A stretch of 33,471 bases of DNA from Sphingomonadales bacterium (GTDB taxonomy: Bacteria; Pseudomonadota; Alphaproteobacteria; Sphingomonadales; Sphingomonadaceae), in contig JAIVIZ010000096.1 of the NCBI GenBank assembly GCA_020200315.1, positions 1-33,471 of the forward strand. Reading direction: 5' to 3'. Below the pieces are notes generated by a model. It saw nothing but the letters and a program-made list of their open reading frames with translations. It did not search any database and was not told the origin of the DNA. Of the stretch, positions 8,881 to 17,433 are shown piece by piece. A program made the translations under genes and the position numbers. Positions within the stretch are counted from its first letter, which is position 1. Every line of letters starts with the position of its first letter.

Positions 8881-8990
8881 CCCTCTCCCCTTGCGGGAGA
8901 GGGAGGGAGCCGCGTAGCGGCGGAAGGGAGAGGGGACAGTTGCTCGCTGAGTCCCCTCTCCCCAACCCCTCTCCCGCAGAGGGGAGAGGG
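8881..8990. repeat. G/C-rich palindrome cluster upstream of scoA
   Basis: First hairpin CCCTCTCCC (8881-8889) with GGGAGAGGG (8895-8903), loop CTTGC. Then a small hairpin GCCGC-GTA-GCGGC (8909-8921). A second CCCCTCTCC / GGGGAGAGGGG palindrome spans about 8953-8990. This is a different length class from the 6.6-7.0 kb elements but has the same C-run/G-run style. Its last arm, GGGGAGAGGGG, ends 11 bases before the scoA ATG and is the only SD-like sequence there. Confidence 0.8.
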
Positions 8991-9001
8991 GCTATGAAAC
9001 G

Positions 9002-9709
9002 ATGCAGAAAATCTACTCCGACGCGGCCGCTGCCCTCGACGGCCTGCTCCACGACCGCATGACCATCGCCTCGGGGGGATTCGGGTTGTGCGGCATTCCG
9101 GAACGGCTGATCGACGCAATCGTCGCCTCGGGGGTAAAAGGCCTGACCATCGCCTCCAACAACGCCGGCATCGATAACGAAGGGCTCGGCAAACTGCTGC
9201 GCTCGCGGCAGGTCGCCAAGATGATCTCCTCCTATGTTGGCGAGAATAAGGAGTTCGAGCGGCAATATCTCGCCGGGGAGCTTGAGGTCGAATTCTGCCC
9301 TCAGGGCACGCTCGCCGAGCGGATGCGCGCGGGCGGTGCCGGCATTCCCGGCTTCTATACCAAGACCGGCGTGGGCACGAAGGTCGCCGAGGGCAAGGAA
9401 GTCAAATCGTTCGACGGCGAGGAGTATATTCTCGAACGCGGCATCCGCACCGACCTATCGATCGTCAAAGGCTGGAAAGCCGACGAGAGCGGAAACCTCA
9501 TGTTCCGCAAGACCGCCCGCAACTTCAATCAGCCGGCGGCGACCTGCGGCAAGGTTTGCGTCGCCGAAGTCGAGGAGATCGTGCCCGTCGGCAGCCTCGA
9601 TCCGGACTGCATCCACCTGCCGTCGATCTACGTCAACCGCCTGATCTGCGGCGCGCCCTACGACAAGAAGATCGAGTTCCTGACCGTTCGCGAGAGGGAA
9701 GCCGCCTGA
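9002..9709 (+). CDS. scoA: 3-oxoacid CoA-transferase subunit A
   Basis: A 235-residue alpha subunit of succinyl-CoA:3-ketoacid (or related 3-oxoacid) CoA-transferase, which moves CoA from succinyl-CoA to acetoacetate-type acids in ketone-body and polyhydroxyalkanoate breakdown. Seen: [21 protein letters not shown] (the glycine-rich CoA-loop signature of family I), [44 protein letters not shown], and the C-terminal VDP-type block [20 protein letters not shown]. The start is the ATG that keeps the family N-terminus; its only SD candidate is the arm of a palindromic repeat. The stop overlaps the subunit B start by one base (TGATG), implying translational coupling. Confidence 0.93.
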   Translation: MQKIYSDAAAALDGLLHDRMTIASGGFGLCGIPERLIDAIVASGVKGLTIASNNAGIDNEGLGKLLRSRQVAKMISSYVGENKEFERQYLAGELEVEFCPQGTLAERMRAGGAGIPGFYTKTGVGTKVAEGKEVKSFDGEEYILERGIRTDLSIVKGWKADESGNLMFRKTARNFNQPAATCGKVCVAEVEEIVPVGSLDPDCIHLPSIYVNRLICGAPYDKKIEFLTVREREAA

Positions 9710-10344
9710 TGGTTTGGGATCGCAACCAGATGGCCGCCCGCGCCGCGCGGGAACTCAAGGACGGCTATTATGTCAACCTCGGCATCGGCATTCCGACGTT
9801 GGTTGCCAACAATATTCCGGAGGGCATGACGGTCACGCTGCAGAGCGAGAACGGCATGCTCGGGATCGGCCCCTTCCCTTACCCGGACGAAGTCGACCCC
9901 GACCTTATCAACGCCGGCAAGCAGACCGTCAGCGAGCTTCCGCAGACCGCCTATTTCAGCTCGGCCGACAGTTTCGCGATGATCCGCGGCGGCCACATCG
10001 CTCTCGCCGTGCTCGGCGCGATGGAAATCAGCGAGGGCGGCGACATCGCCAACTGGATGATTCCGGGCAAGATGATCAAGGGCATGGGCGGCGCGATGGA
10101 CCTGGTTGCCGGCGTCAAGCGGATCATCGTCGTGATGGAGCACACGGCGAAGGACGGCAGCCCCAAGTTCATCCCCGCCTGCACCCTGCCGCTGACCGGC
10201 AAGAATGTCGTCGACATGATCGTCACCGATCTCGCGGTGTTCGAGCGGACCGATCACCGAAGTCCCTTCAAGCTGATCGAAACCGCGCCCGCCGTCACCC
10301 GCGATGAGGTGCGCACCAAGACCAGCGCTCAGTACGAGGAATAG
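9709..10344 (+). CDS. scoB: 3-oxoacid CoA-transferase subunit B
   Basis: A 211-residue beta subunit carrying the catalytic Glu, here Glu47 in [11 protein letters not shown], which forms the glutamyl-CoA intermediate. Other family blocks: [17 protein letters not shown] at the N-terminus, then [26 protein letters not shown], and [20 protein letters not shown]. The start is set by the 1-base overlap with subunit A; the longer open frame starting at 9556 is inside subunit A and is a shadow. A metallo-hydrolase gene follows after only 2 bases, so the three genes form one likely operon. Confidence 0.94.
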   Translation: MVWDRNQMAARAARELKDGYYVNLGIGIPTLVANNIPEGMTVTLQSENGMLGIGPFPYPDEVDPDLINAGKQTVSELPQTAYFSSADSFAMIRGGHIALAVLGAMEISEGGDIANWMIPGKMIKGMGGAMDLVAGVKRIIVVMEHTAKDGSPKFIPACTLPLTGKNVVDMIVTDLAVFERTDHRSPFKLIETAPAVTRDEVRTKTSAQYEE

Positions 10345-10346
10345 CC

Positions 10347-11159
10347 ATGCTCCGATCGACGCTCGCCTTAACCGCCATTGCAATCGCTACTTCGGCGAGC
10401 GCCGCCGACCGGCCCGCCATCAGCCTCACCCGGCTCGATTGCGGCAGCGCGCTGATCAAGGACTTCAACAGCTTCTTTTCCGACACGCTCGAATATCCGT
10501 CGGGACCCCGGCGGATCACCGACAGCTGCTACGTCATCCGCCACAGCCGTGACATCCTTCTCTGGGACACCGGCTTCCCAGCGGCGCTCAAGGGCAAGCC
10601 GATGGACATGGGCGCGCTGATCGCGTCGATCGACAGGACCATCCCGGAACAGCTTGCGGTCATGGGGCTCAAGCCGTCCGACATCACCATCGTCGGCATC
10701 AGCCACATGCACGGCGACCACACCGGCCAGGCGGTGGACTTTCCGGCGGCGAAGCTCCTGATCGGCAAGGCCGATTTTGACCTCACCAAGGGTCCCAAGG
10801 ATCCGTTCGGGCCGTGGCGCGGCGCCGGCGCCAAGGTGCAGACGATGCACGGTGGCGACATCGACGTGTTCGGCGACGGCAGCGTCATAGCGCTCAACAT
10901 GCCCGGCCACACGCCCGACCATATGTCGCTGCTGGTCAGACTAGCGTCCGGCAACGTGCTGCTGACCGGCGACCTTTATCACGCAACCGAGGCGCGCCAG
11001 ATGCGGGGCGTGCCGCCGTTCAACACCAGCCGCGCCGATACGCTCGCCTCGATCGACCGGTTCGAACGGCTGGCAAAGCATTACAATGCCAAGGTCGTCA
11101 TCCAGCACGAACCGCGCGACATCGCCAAGCTGCCGGCCTTCCCCGCCTCGCTGAAGTAG
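10347..11159 (+). CDS. Exported metallo-beta-lactamase-fold hydrolase (N-acyl homoserine lactonase-like)
   Basis: A 270-residue protein with a cleavable signal peptide (LALTAIAIATSASA, cut near residue 19) and a metallo-beta-lactamase fold. The dinuclear zinc motif HxHxDH is seen as SHMHGDHTGQ (His120, His122, Asp124, His125). Further ligands are likely the His in MPGHTPDHMSLLV, the Asp in LLTGDLYH and the His in VVIQHEPRD. The overall layout, DCGS start and LLWDTGFP strand resemble the AiiA/AttM lactonases, but family members also hydrolyse other esters and lactones. AHL activity is not provable here. It sits 2 bases after scoB and 2 bases from the convergent L,D-transpeptidase gene. Confidence 0.85.
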   Translation: MLRSTLALTAIAIATSASAADRPAISLTRLDCGSALIKDFNSFFSDTLEYPSGPRRITDSCYVIRHSRDILLWDTGFPAALKGKPMDMGALIASIDRTIPEQLAVMGLKPSDITIVGISHMHGDHTGQAVDFPAAKLLIGKADFDLTKGPKDPFGPWRGAGAKVQTMHGGDIDVFGDGSVIALNMPGHTPDHMSLLVRLASGNVLLTGDLYHATEARQMRGVPPFNTSRADTLASIDRFERLAKHYNAKVVIQHEPRDIAKLPAFPASLK

Positions 11160-11161
11160 AA

Positions 11162-12511
11162 CTACCGCGCGGCGGTCTGCGCCAGCAGCCGGGCGCCCCC
11201 GTCGCGATGGTAGATGTCGTCGCGAAACGCGATCTGGCCATTCTCCGGCGCCGCCGTCAGATAGGTCACATAGACCGGCACCGGGGTCGGCACCGGCACC
11301 TTTTGTTCGGGCTTCTTGGAGGCCGTGGTCGGCTGCTTGCCGAACAACCATTTCGCTAGCCGGTTTGCCGCCTGCAGGCGAATGCAGCCGCCGCTGCGCA
11401 TCCGCGCCGGCTCCGCGAACAGGCTCTTGTCGTCGGTGTCATGAAGGTAGATGCCCATGTCGTTGGGAAACATGAATTTGATCCGGCCCATGCTGTTGTC
11501 GGGTCCCGGCAGCTGGCGCATGCGAAGGTCGGGCATCCGTCCCGCCGCAACCGCTTGCCAGTCGATCGTTTTGGGGTTCAGCCGCTTGGGATTGTCGCCC
11601 CAGTCGCTCAGCACTTCGTAGTGCGCCTTGGTAAGATAGGAGAGGCCGTCGCTGACGACATGCGGCGCGAGCCGAGTGGCGGCGAGATCGGGCGGCACGT
11701 TCCAATAGGGATTGAGGATTGCATAGCGAATGATGCCGGCGAGCATCGGCGTCGGATTGTCCGGACGACCGACGACGACCCGCATCATATCCTTCACCTC
11801 GCCATTTTCAATCATGTAGAGCCGCGCCGCCGCCGCGTCGACGAGGACGTAGCGGCCACCTTGCAATGCCCCCGGAAGGGCCCGCGCGCGTTCCAGGTTG
11901 ACGCGCAGCACCTGCGCCTGACGCGGGTCAGCCTGTGCCCGCACGGCTTGGCGCAGGGCGACATAGGCCGGGCTCATCCACGGCATGGCGTCAAGCCATG
12001 CCGACAGCGACGGCGCCTTCGCCGCGGCGTCGAGCAGCAGGCCGGCGCTCGGCAGCGTCGGATAGGCCGCGCGATCGGCGAACTTCATCTCGTTGCCGCG
12101 GACGTTGCGCATGTCGCGCGAGACGGCGACCAGCGTTTGCGACAGCAGGAAGTCGGCCTTGGCGAGATCCTTGGGGTTGCCTCCGAACGCCCCGCGCACC
12201 GCTCCTTCCAGGTTGCGCACGCGGTACGCGTCCGGATCCAGCCCATCGATCCGCGCGCTTCGCACCAGCTCGATCAGTTGCTGCGCCTCGGGCCGAAGCT
12301 GACCGTTATCGACCCACAGCGTTTGCGGCCCATGATAGCGCTGCCAGGCGGCGACCTCCGCCTGCGCGCTCTTGAAGCTCTGCGCGGTACGAGCCCAAGC
12401 CGGCACTGGGCTGATCGCCAGGCTCATTGCCAAGGCGAGCGCTCCTGCCCCTCGAACAACTCGCGCCGGCCCCATTGAGGGACCGGCGCCGGCATACCGC
12501 AACTTACTCAT
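11162..12511 (-). CDS. L,D-transpeptidase, YcbB/YkuD family
   Basis: A 449-residue exported enzyme that makes 3-3 peptidoglycan cross-links or attaches proteins to the wall. Signal sequence near residues 18-40 (ALALAMSLAISPVPAWA). The N-terminal scaffold region has RSARIDGLDPDAYRVRN and FLLSQTLVAVSRDMRNVRGN. The YkuD domain follows: YVLVDAAAARLYMIENGEV, YAILNPYWNVPPDLAA, then the catalytic motif with His357 in YLHDTDDKSLF and the nucleophile Cys376 in RMRSGGCIRLQ. This layout matches the large LdtD-type (YcbB) enzymes. It lies 17 bases downstream of a glycine-zipper lipoprotein gene on the same strand, so co-transcription is plausible. Confidence 0.92.
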   Translation of the reverse strand: MSKLRYAGAGPSMGPARVVRGAGALALAMSLAISPVPAWARTAQSFKSAQAEVAAWQRYHGPQTLWVDNGQLRPEAQQLIELVRSARIDGLDPDAYRVRNLEGAVRGAFGGNPKDLAKADFLLSQTLVAVSRDMRNVRGNEMKFADRAAYPTLPSAGLLLDAAAKAPSLSAWLDAMPWMSPAYVALRQAVRAQADPRQAQVLRVNLERARALPGALQGGRYVLVDAAAARLYMIENGEVKDMMRVVVGRPDNPTPMLAGIIRYAILNPYWNVPPDLAATRLAPHVVSDGLSYLTKAHYEVLSDWGDNPKRLNPKTIDWQAVAAGRMPDLRMRQLPGPDNSMGRIKFMFPNDMGIYLHDTDDKSLFAEPARMRSGGCIRLQAANRLAKWLFGKQPTTASKKPEQKVPVPTPVPVYVTYLTAAPENGQIAFRDDIYHRDGGARLLAQTAAR

Positions 12512-12528
12512 CTCGACGTTCGACCTCG

Positions 12529-13107
12529 TCAGCCGCGCTCGCCACGCGCCGGGGGCGGCGCGGCGGGCATCGGCATTGGGGCGCTCGCCGGCTGGGCCGT
12601 GGGAGCACCCGGATAATATTGGCCATTGTAGACATAGCCGTCCGGCTGGCCATCGCCATTGTTGTCGGCCCAGACCGCGCCGGCAAGGCCGCCTACCGCG
12701 GCACCGATGACTGCACCCTGAAGAACGCTGACGCCCGGAATGAGCGCGCCAGCCGCCGCGCCGAGCGCCGCGCCGCCCACCGCACCCGTGGCGACACCGC
12801 GAATCGTCGGGTCGTAACCCTGCGGCGTGCCGGGATAATAGCTGCCGTTCTGGACATAGCCGTCAACATAGCCGTCGCGGTTCTGGTCGGCCCACACCGC
12901 ATTGCCGAGGCCGCCGATCGCAGCGCCGGCAATCGCGCCTTCGGCAACGCTGACGCCCGGGACCACGGCGCCGATCGCCGCTCCGCCCGCCGCACCGACC
13001 GCAGCGCCGGTCACCGCCGCATCGGCCGTGCGGTCATTGCCGTAGGTGGAACACGCCGACAGGCTCATGCTTCCCGCCAGCAAGGCGACGATCATGACTT
13101 TGTTCAT
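12529..13107 (-). CDS. Glycine-zipper lipoprotein with an internal tandem duplication and EF-hand-like loops
   Basis: A 192-residue protein: signal peptide with lipobox SLSAC (Cys19), then two copies of one module of about 65 residues (32-95 and 105-169). Each module is a Gly/Ala-zipper helix pair (GAAVGAAGGAAIGAVVPGVSV; GAVGGAALGAAAGALIPGVSV) followed by AVWADxNxDG, then DGY, and finally YYPGxP. The D-x-N-x-D-G-x-x-D loops at 74-82 and 148-156 look like calcium-binding EF-hand/dockerin loops. The C-terminus is Pro/Ala-rich. The start was moved to 13107 because the SD GGGAG and the MNKVMIVALLAGSMSLSAC signal fit there. Glycine-zipper lipoproteins are outer-membrane or periplasmic; the function of this one is unknown. 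Confidence 0.85.
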   Translation of the reverse strand: MNKVMIVALLAGSMSLSACSTYGNDRTADAAVTGAAVGAAGGAAIGAVVPGVSVAEGAIAGAAIGGLGNAVWADQNRDGYVDGYVQNGSYYPGTPQGYDPTIRGVATGAVGGAALGAAAGALIPGVSVLQGAVIGAAVGGLAGAVWADNNGDGQPDGYVYNGQYYPGAPTAQPASAPMPMPAAPPPARGERG

Positions 13108-13314
13108 GGACTTTCTCCCGGTCTGTTTTCTCGATCGTGGACGATGCAGCATCGCCGAGCGTCGGCGTGCGCACTAGTCACGGCAATGTAACGACGCCCC
13201 TTCGGGTTCGTTCCGGGACGAATAGAAAGCGGGCGGATGCCAGCAACGGCGCGGCGCTCGAACGGTTGGCGGACGATGGCGCGCCTGCTACGCTCGGGAT
13301 AGGAGAAGGCGGAA

Positions 13315-14437
13315 ATGGCGACCATCGCGCCTGAGAGCATCACGGCAGACCACAGCGGCGTTGCGGGCCGTCGCTCCTGGACGTTGCTTATCGCATTGCT
13401 CACCCTGCTCGTGGTGCTGAACTATGCCGATCGCGGCGCCATCGCCATTGCTGCTCCTGGATTGAAGGACGAGCTTCACCTGAGCGCCTTTGGCTTCGGC
13501 GTGGCGGTATCCGCTTTCGCCTGGATCTACGCGCCCGCCCAGTTCGCGGTCGGTTGGCTTAGCGACCGGCTGTGCGTCTATCGGCTGATCGCGCTCGGCC
13601 TCACGCTATGGTCGCTGAGCACGATGCTCACCGCCGCGACCACCGGTCTTGCCATGCTGGTCGCCTTGCGCATCGGCCTTGGCCTCGGCGAGGGCGTCGC
13701 CTTCCCTTCGGCTTCCAAGATCATCGCCCGGCACGTTCCCGCTGCCCGCCGCGGTTCGGCCAATGGCGCGCTCGCCGCGGCGCTTGCGATCGGCCCGGCG
13801 ATCGGAATGCTGGGTGGCGGCATCATTCTCTCGGGGCTCGGCTGGCGCTCGATTTTCCTGATCTTCGGCGCGATTACCATCCTGTGGCTGTTGCCCTGGC
13901 ACTTCGCATCGAAACCTCACTGGCGGAACGCGAGTGACGTCAGGGAGGAGCTGGTGCCGATGCGCAGCATCCTTCGCCAGCCGACCGTCTGGTCGATGGG
14001 GTTCGGCCATTTCTGCAACACTTACGGCTTCTACTTCCTGCTCGCCTGGCTGCCGCTCTATCTCGTCAAGGACCGGGGTTTCAGCATCCTCGCCATGACC
14101 AGCCTGACCACCACGGTTTATCTGGTGCAGGCGGTGAGCGCGCTGTTCTTCGGCTGGTGGTCGGATCGGCTGGTTGCGACGGGACGCGATGAAGGCCGAT
14201 TGCGCAAGGGGTTGATGAGCTTTTCGCTCGCCACCACGGCGGTCGCGATTGGCGGCTTGGCAATGGCCAGCTCGATGGAGGCAATCGCCTTCTGGCTGCT
14301 GTTCGGGGCGGCCGGGGCCGGTCCGGGCGGGACCAATCCTCGCTGTTCTGATCTCGGTGGTCGGCGCCTTGTGGTGGTGGTTCGCCATTCCTTCTGTCGT
14401 CCCGATCACCGAGTATCAGGACCCTTCACCAGCTTAG
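13315..14437 (+). pseudogene. MFS transporter, disrupted near its 3' end (frameshift and probable deletion)
   Basis: Reads as a clear major facilitator from the ATG: NYADRGAIAIAAPGLKDELHLS after helix 1, the loop motif GWLSDRLCVYRL between helices 2 and 3, and helices up to ASSMEAIAFWLLFGAAGAG near 14320. The +1 frame then loses membrane character and reads straight into arsC. The membrane-like ending ILAVLISVVGALWWWFAIPSVV, followed by a stop at 14435-14437, is found in the +2 frame. Joining both parts gives about 370 residues against the usual 420-450, so one or two of the last helices are missing as well as the frame. SD GGAGAAGG precedes the ATG. It resembles anion or sugar-acid symporters, but the substrate cannot be assigned. 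Confidence 0.82.
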
Positions 14438-14460
14438 GTCCGCCTTGCTATAGGTCGGGG

Positions 14461-14808
14461 ATGAAGGCGACCATCTACCACAATCCGCTGTGCGGCACCT
14501 CGCGCAAGACGCTGGCGATTCTTGAAGATGAGGGTGCCGATGTCCGCATCGTCGACTATCTCAAGGCGCCCCCGAGCCGCGACGAGCTGCAGCGAATCTA
14601 CGCCCGCGCCGGCATCAGCCCGCGCGAAGGCCTGCGCGCCAAGGAGCCACTCGTCGCCGAGCTCGCCCTGCTCGACGAGGGAATCAGCGACGACGTGATC
14701 CTCGACGCAATGGTGGCACACCCGATCCTGATAGAGCGCCCGCTGGTCGAAACCGACAAGGGCGCCGCGCTGTGCCGGCCGCAGGACAGGGTGCGCGAAT
14801 TGCTGTGA
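14461..14808 (+). CDS. arsC: Arsenate reductase (glutaredoxin type), ArsC/YfgD family
   Basis: A 115-residue thioredoxin-fold protein. The catalytic Cys11 lies in YHNPLCGTSRKTL, and LIERPLVETDKGAALCRPQDRV holds the conserved Arg residues used to bind arsenate. Members reduce arsenate to arsenite with glutathione/glutaredoxin; some YfgD-type paralogues have other or unknown roles. No arsenite efflux gene or ArsR-like regulator is nearby, which weakens an arsenic-resistance reading. The real start is the ATG at 14461. The in-frame extension into the broken MFS gene is an artefact of the frameshift. The stop overlaps the aat start as GTGA, so translation is probably coupled. Confidence 0.88.
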   Translation: MKATIYHNPLCGTSRKTLAILEDEGADVRIVDYLKAPPSRDELQRIYARAGISPREGLRAKEPLVAELALLDEGISDDVILDAMVAHPILIERPLVETDKGAALCRPQDRVRELL

Positions 14809-15413
14809 GCGGACTCGACCCGCATCTGCTGCTGCGCGGCTATGCCGCAGGCATCTTCCCGATGGCCGACAGCCGCGACGCCTGCGACATTTTTTGGGTC
14901 GAGCCGCGTGCCCGGGCAATCCTCCCGCTCGACAATTTCCATATCTCCCGTTCGCTCGCCAAGCGAGTCGGTTCCGACCGCTTTAAGGTGACCCGCGACG
15001 CCGCGTTCGGCGAGGTCGTGCTGGCCTGTGCCCAGCGCGGCGAAACCTGGATCAACGAAACGATCGAACGCGCGACCCTCGGCCTGCACGCTGCCGGTCA
15101 CGCCCATTCGGTCGAAGTGTGGCTCGGCGATGCGCTGGTCGGCGGCCTTTATGGCGTGAAACTCGGCGGCGCCTTCTTCGGAGAAAGCATGTTCAGCCGC
15201 GCAAGCGACGCATCGAAGGTTGCGCTCGCCTGGCTGATTGCACGGCTCAAGGTCGGTGGATTCTCACTGCTCGATTGCCAGTTCATCACGGCGCACCTCG
15301 CCTCACTCGGGGCGGTCAGCGTCTCGCGCGACGATTACGTGGCGTTGCTGGGCTCGGCGCTTGGCTCCGGCGCGGCGGGCGGCATCGTGCAGCTCTTGGG
15401 CCAGACATCGTAA
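14805..15413 (+). CDS. aat: Leucyl/phenylalanyl-tRNA--protein transferase
   Basis: Adds Leu or Phe from aminoacyl-tRNA to proteins with N-terminal Arg or Lys, feeding the N-end-rule (ClpS/ClpAP) degradation path in the cytoplasm. The 202-residue product shows GYAAGIFPMADSR, FWVEPRARAILPLDNFHISRS, then GVKLGGAFFGESMFSRAS followed by SKVAL, and LLDCQFITAHLASLGA, all hallmarks of Aat. The start is the GTG at 14805, overlapping the arsC stop; the upstream ATG at 14772 is inside arsC. The last 79 bases overlap the convergent DUF2155 gene. Confidence 0.93.
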   Translation: MSGLDPHLLLRGYAAGIFPMADSRDACDIFWVEPRARAILPLDNFHISRSLAKRVGSDRFKVTRDAAFGEVVLACAQRGETWINETIERATLGLHAAGHAHSVEVWLGDALVGGLYGVKLGGAFFGESMFSRASDASKVALAWLIARLKVGGFSLLDCQFITAHLASLGAVSVSRDDYVALLGSALGSGAAGGIVQLLGQTS

Positions 15414-15838
15414 ACCGGGTGCTCCACCGCGTTGAGCGAGGGCGACTCCTTGTACAACCAGCCTGAAAACACCCGCTTCCACTGATGGTTGGTCTGCTCG
15501 ACGTCGAGTTGAACGAACGCGCCTGTCAGCGTCGGCGTTTCCCACGGCGCGGTGGTCTCGCAGGCGCGCAGTCGGACCACCGCATCGCGGATGCGCAGCG
15601 CCTGGCCGGGTTTCATCGTCAGATTGCGGACGATGCCGTTGCGCTTGTTGAGCAGCCCGATCACTGCGACCCGCTCGCCCATCGGTGTTTCGCCGACATT
15701 CTGCGGCGGCGGCGCCAGCTTCACGGTCGTACCATTGGCTTGCTCGGGCGCCTTGCCGGCGCGGTTGCACGCCGAAAACAGAACCGCCGCCGACAGGATC
15801 AAAAGGAAAGCGGGGCGCACGCCTATTCGGGCTTCCAC
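15335..15838 (-). CDS. DUF2155 domain lipoprotein-like protein
   Basis: A 167-residue protein with an N-terminal hydrophobic segment ending in a lipobox-like LFSAC (Cys24). The DUF2155 domain follows: VAVIGLLNKRNGIVRNLTMKPGQALRIRD, then RLRACETTAPWE, then QLDVEQTNHQWKRVFSGWLYKESPSLNAVEHPVYDVWPKSC. It holds conserved Cys and Trp residues. The family is periplasmic, typical of alphaproteobacteria, and of unknown function. The start overlaps the end of the NDUFA12 gene by 16 bases, and the two are commonly neighbours, so co-expression is likely. The 3' end overlaps aat on the other strand by 79 bases. Confidence 0.87.
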   Translation of the reverse strand: MEARIGVRPAFLLILSAAVLFSACNRAGKAPEQANGTTVKLAPPPQNVGETPMGERVAVIGLLNKRNGIVRNLTMKPGQALRIRDAVVRLRACETTAPWETPTLTGAFVQLDVEQTNHQWKRVFSGWLYKESPSLNAVEHPVYDVWPKSCTMPPAAPEPSAEPSNAT

Positions 15839-16212
15839 GCCTGATAATCACCGGTCGCGGCGGGGCGAACGCCTTGGCCGCCGAGCGATCCGCCGGGCTT
15901 GAACGCGGCGAAGGTGCCGGTCTGATTGGCGACTGGGGGCTGCTCGAAGGGGCGGCGGGGAGGCAGCGCTTCGCCCGGCAACTCCATGATCGTCCCTTTC
16001 AGCCACGCCTGCCAACCGGGCGGAACGCGGCTTCCGTCATTGCTGCCGTCGTAGATGACCCAGCGCTGCGCCGAGTCCCGACGGCCCTGAAAATAGACGT
16101 TCCCGATGTCGTCGCGGCCAACCTCGCGGCCGTGTCGGCGAGTGAACAGCGCGGTACCGAAGGTCGCGCCCTTCCACCATGTCGCCGAGAAAAATTTACC
16201 GATCAGTCCCAT
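15823..16212 (-). CDS. NADH:ubiquinone oxidoreductase subunit NDUFA12 (B17.2) family
   Basis: A 129-residue accessory subunit of respiratory complex I, found in alphaproteobacteria and mitochondria. Seen: FFSATWWKGATFGTALFTRRHGREVGRDDIGNVYFQG, then RWVIYDG, VPPGWQAWLKG and the tail DYQAWKPE. The WKG, GTALFT, DxxGNxYF and RWVxYxG blocks are family hallmarks. The ATG at 16210-16212 gives the standard MGLIGKFF start; the longer open frame above it is not supported. The stop overlaps the DUF2155 start. Confidence 0.92.
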   Translation of the reverse strand: MGLIGKFFSATWWKGATFGTALFTRRHGREVGRDDIGNVYFQGRRDSAQRWVIYDGSNDGSRVPPGWQAWLKGTIMELPGEALPPRRPFEQPPVANQTGTFAAFKPGGSLGGQGVRPAATGDYQAWKPE

Positions 16213-16258
16213 GTCCCGCGCCTTTGCCGCGTTCGGCGCCGCCGCGCAACCGGTGCGA

Positions 16259-16741
16259 TCAGTGCGGCCAGCGCACCCTGTCACCGGGGCGGATGCCAAG
16301 CTCCGCAGCGCGCCCGCCGGCAAGCTCGAGCACGGCCGAGACCGGTTCTTCGGAGCTGACAACGTCGAGGGTCATCGGGACGGCGTTGGCCGCGACGCGT
16401 GCGATCGTCCCGTCTGCGCGAATGAACACCATGTCGAGCGGGATCAGTGTATTCTTCATCCAGAAGGTTGCCACATCAACGCGGGCGAGGGGAAAAATCA
16501 TGCCTCGATCCGGTGCTAGACTCTCGCGAAACATCAGGCCCTTCTCCTGTTCCGCAGGGCTCGCCGCGACTTCCACGGTGAAGCGGTGGCTCGCGCCGTG
16601 GCCCGCGATTGTCAGGGGCACCTGAGCGAGACCTGAAGGCGCCGCCGCGAGCGGAGCCCCCGTCGACGCCGCCGACTGACACGCCGCGAGCGAGAGTGCG
16701 ACCGCAACGCCGAGACTTACTGCGCGCAGTGCGCTATTCAT
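16259..16741 (-). CDS. DUF192 domain lipoprotein
   Basis: A 160-residue exported protein with signal sequence and lipobox LSLAAC (Cys21). The DUF192 domain covers about residues 50-158: [32 protein letters not shown], then [21 protein letters not shown] and [22 protein letters not shown]. The family is a small beta-barrel of unknown biochemical role, often exported. The start overlaps the stop of the double cold-shock-domain gene as ATGA, so translation is coupled to it. This pairing is frequent in this group, but its meaning is unknown. Confidence 0.88.
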   Translation of the reverse strand: MNSALRAVSLGVAVALSLAACQSAASTGAPLAAAPSGLAQVPLTIAGHGASHRFTVEVAASPAEQEKGLMFRESLAPDRGMIFPLARVDVATFWMKNTLIPLDMVFIRADGTIARVAANAVPMTLDVVSSEEPVSAVLELAGGRAAELGIRPGDRVRWPH

Positions 16742-17400
16742 TCCACGTCCAGCGCAACCGCCGTCAGGCCCTTGCGCCCCTGCGCAATTCGCGCCCGCAG
16801 CCGCTGTCCCGGATCGAGGTCCGCCAACTGCGCCCGGCGCACCGTTTCCATATGAACGAAGATATCCCCACCCTCGCCCTGCTCCTCGACGAGGAAGCCG
16901 TAGCCCTTGACGCGATTGAACCATTTCACCTCCACCGGCACGAACGGGCCGGCATCCTCCGCCAGCGCCTGGCGGTCCGCCCTGTCGGCTGTCGGCATGG
17001 CGTTGCGTGGCGCGGAGGGCAAGGCCGTCGAACAGTCGATCGAAAGGATTCTTGTCGCCTGAAATCCGCGTTGCTGCGCAACGCAATGACATTCGACCAT
17101 CGCCCCCTCCGGCAGCGAGCGCCGGCCATGCTCCTTGAGCACGCTGAAGTGAACGAGGATGTCGCCTTCAAGGTCGTCGCTCACCAGAAAGCCGAAACCG
17201 CGCGTTGCGTCGAACCATTTGATGCGCCCGAGAACGACCTCTTGGTCGGACGATGGCTTCTTGGACGCTTCCCCATTGCAGGTGTCGTGTCCGCTGGGAA
17301 TGTCCCGCACCTCGCTCGGCGCCGACTCGTGTGGCTCGATCGGCTCCGCTAGGTCGGCTTCTGCTGGACGGGAACGTTTCACAACCGGTCCATACTCCAT
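16738..17400 (-). CDS. Protein with two cold-shock domains
   Basis: A 220-residue nucleic-acid-binding protein. An acidic, disordered N-terminus (1-52) precedes CSD1 (about 56-122) with RNP1-like [12 protein letters not shown] and RNP2-like [10 protein letters not shown] linker of about 30 residues leads to CSD2 (about 155-219) with [15 protein letters not shown] and DIFVHMETV. Single-domain CspA proteins are about 70 residues; this double form is typical of alphaproteobacteria and likely binds single-stranded RNA or DNA. Start ATG at 17398-17400. The stop overlaps the start of the DUF192 gene by 4 bases. Confidence 0.92.
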   Translation of the reverse strand: MEYGPVVKRSRPAEADLAEPIEPHESAPSEVRDIPSGHDTCNGEASKKPSSDQEVVLGRIKWFDATRGFGFLVSDDLEGDILVHFSVLKEHGRRSLPEGAMVECHCVAQQRGFQATRILSIDCSTALPSAPRNAMPTADRADRQALAEDAGPFVPVEVKWFNRVKGYGFLVEEQGEGGDIFVHMETVRRAQLADLDPGQRLRARIAQGRKGLTAVALDVE

Positions 17401-17433
17401 CCGGATATGTCTTGGAACCGACGTAATGCGCGC

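Noticed and set aside
13315-14808. A real MFS-ArsC fusion protein
   Set aside because: The joining segment (TNPRCSDLGGRRLVVVVRHSF) has no membrane character, while the true MFS end is in another frame and arsC has its own ATG.
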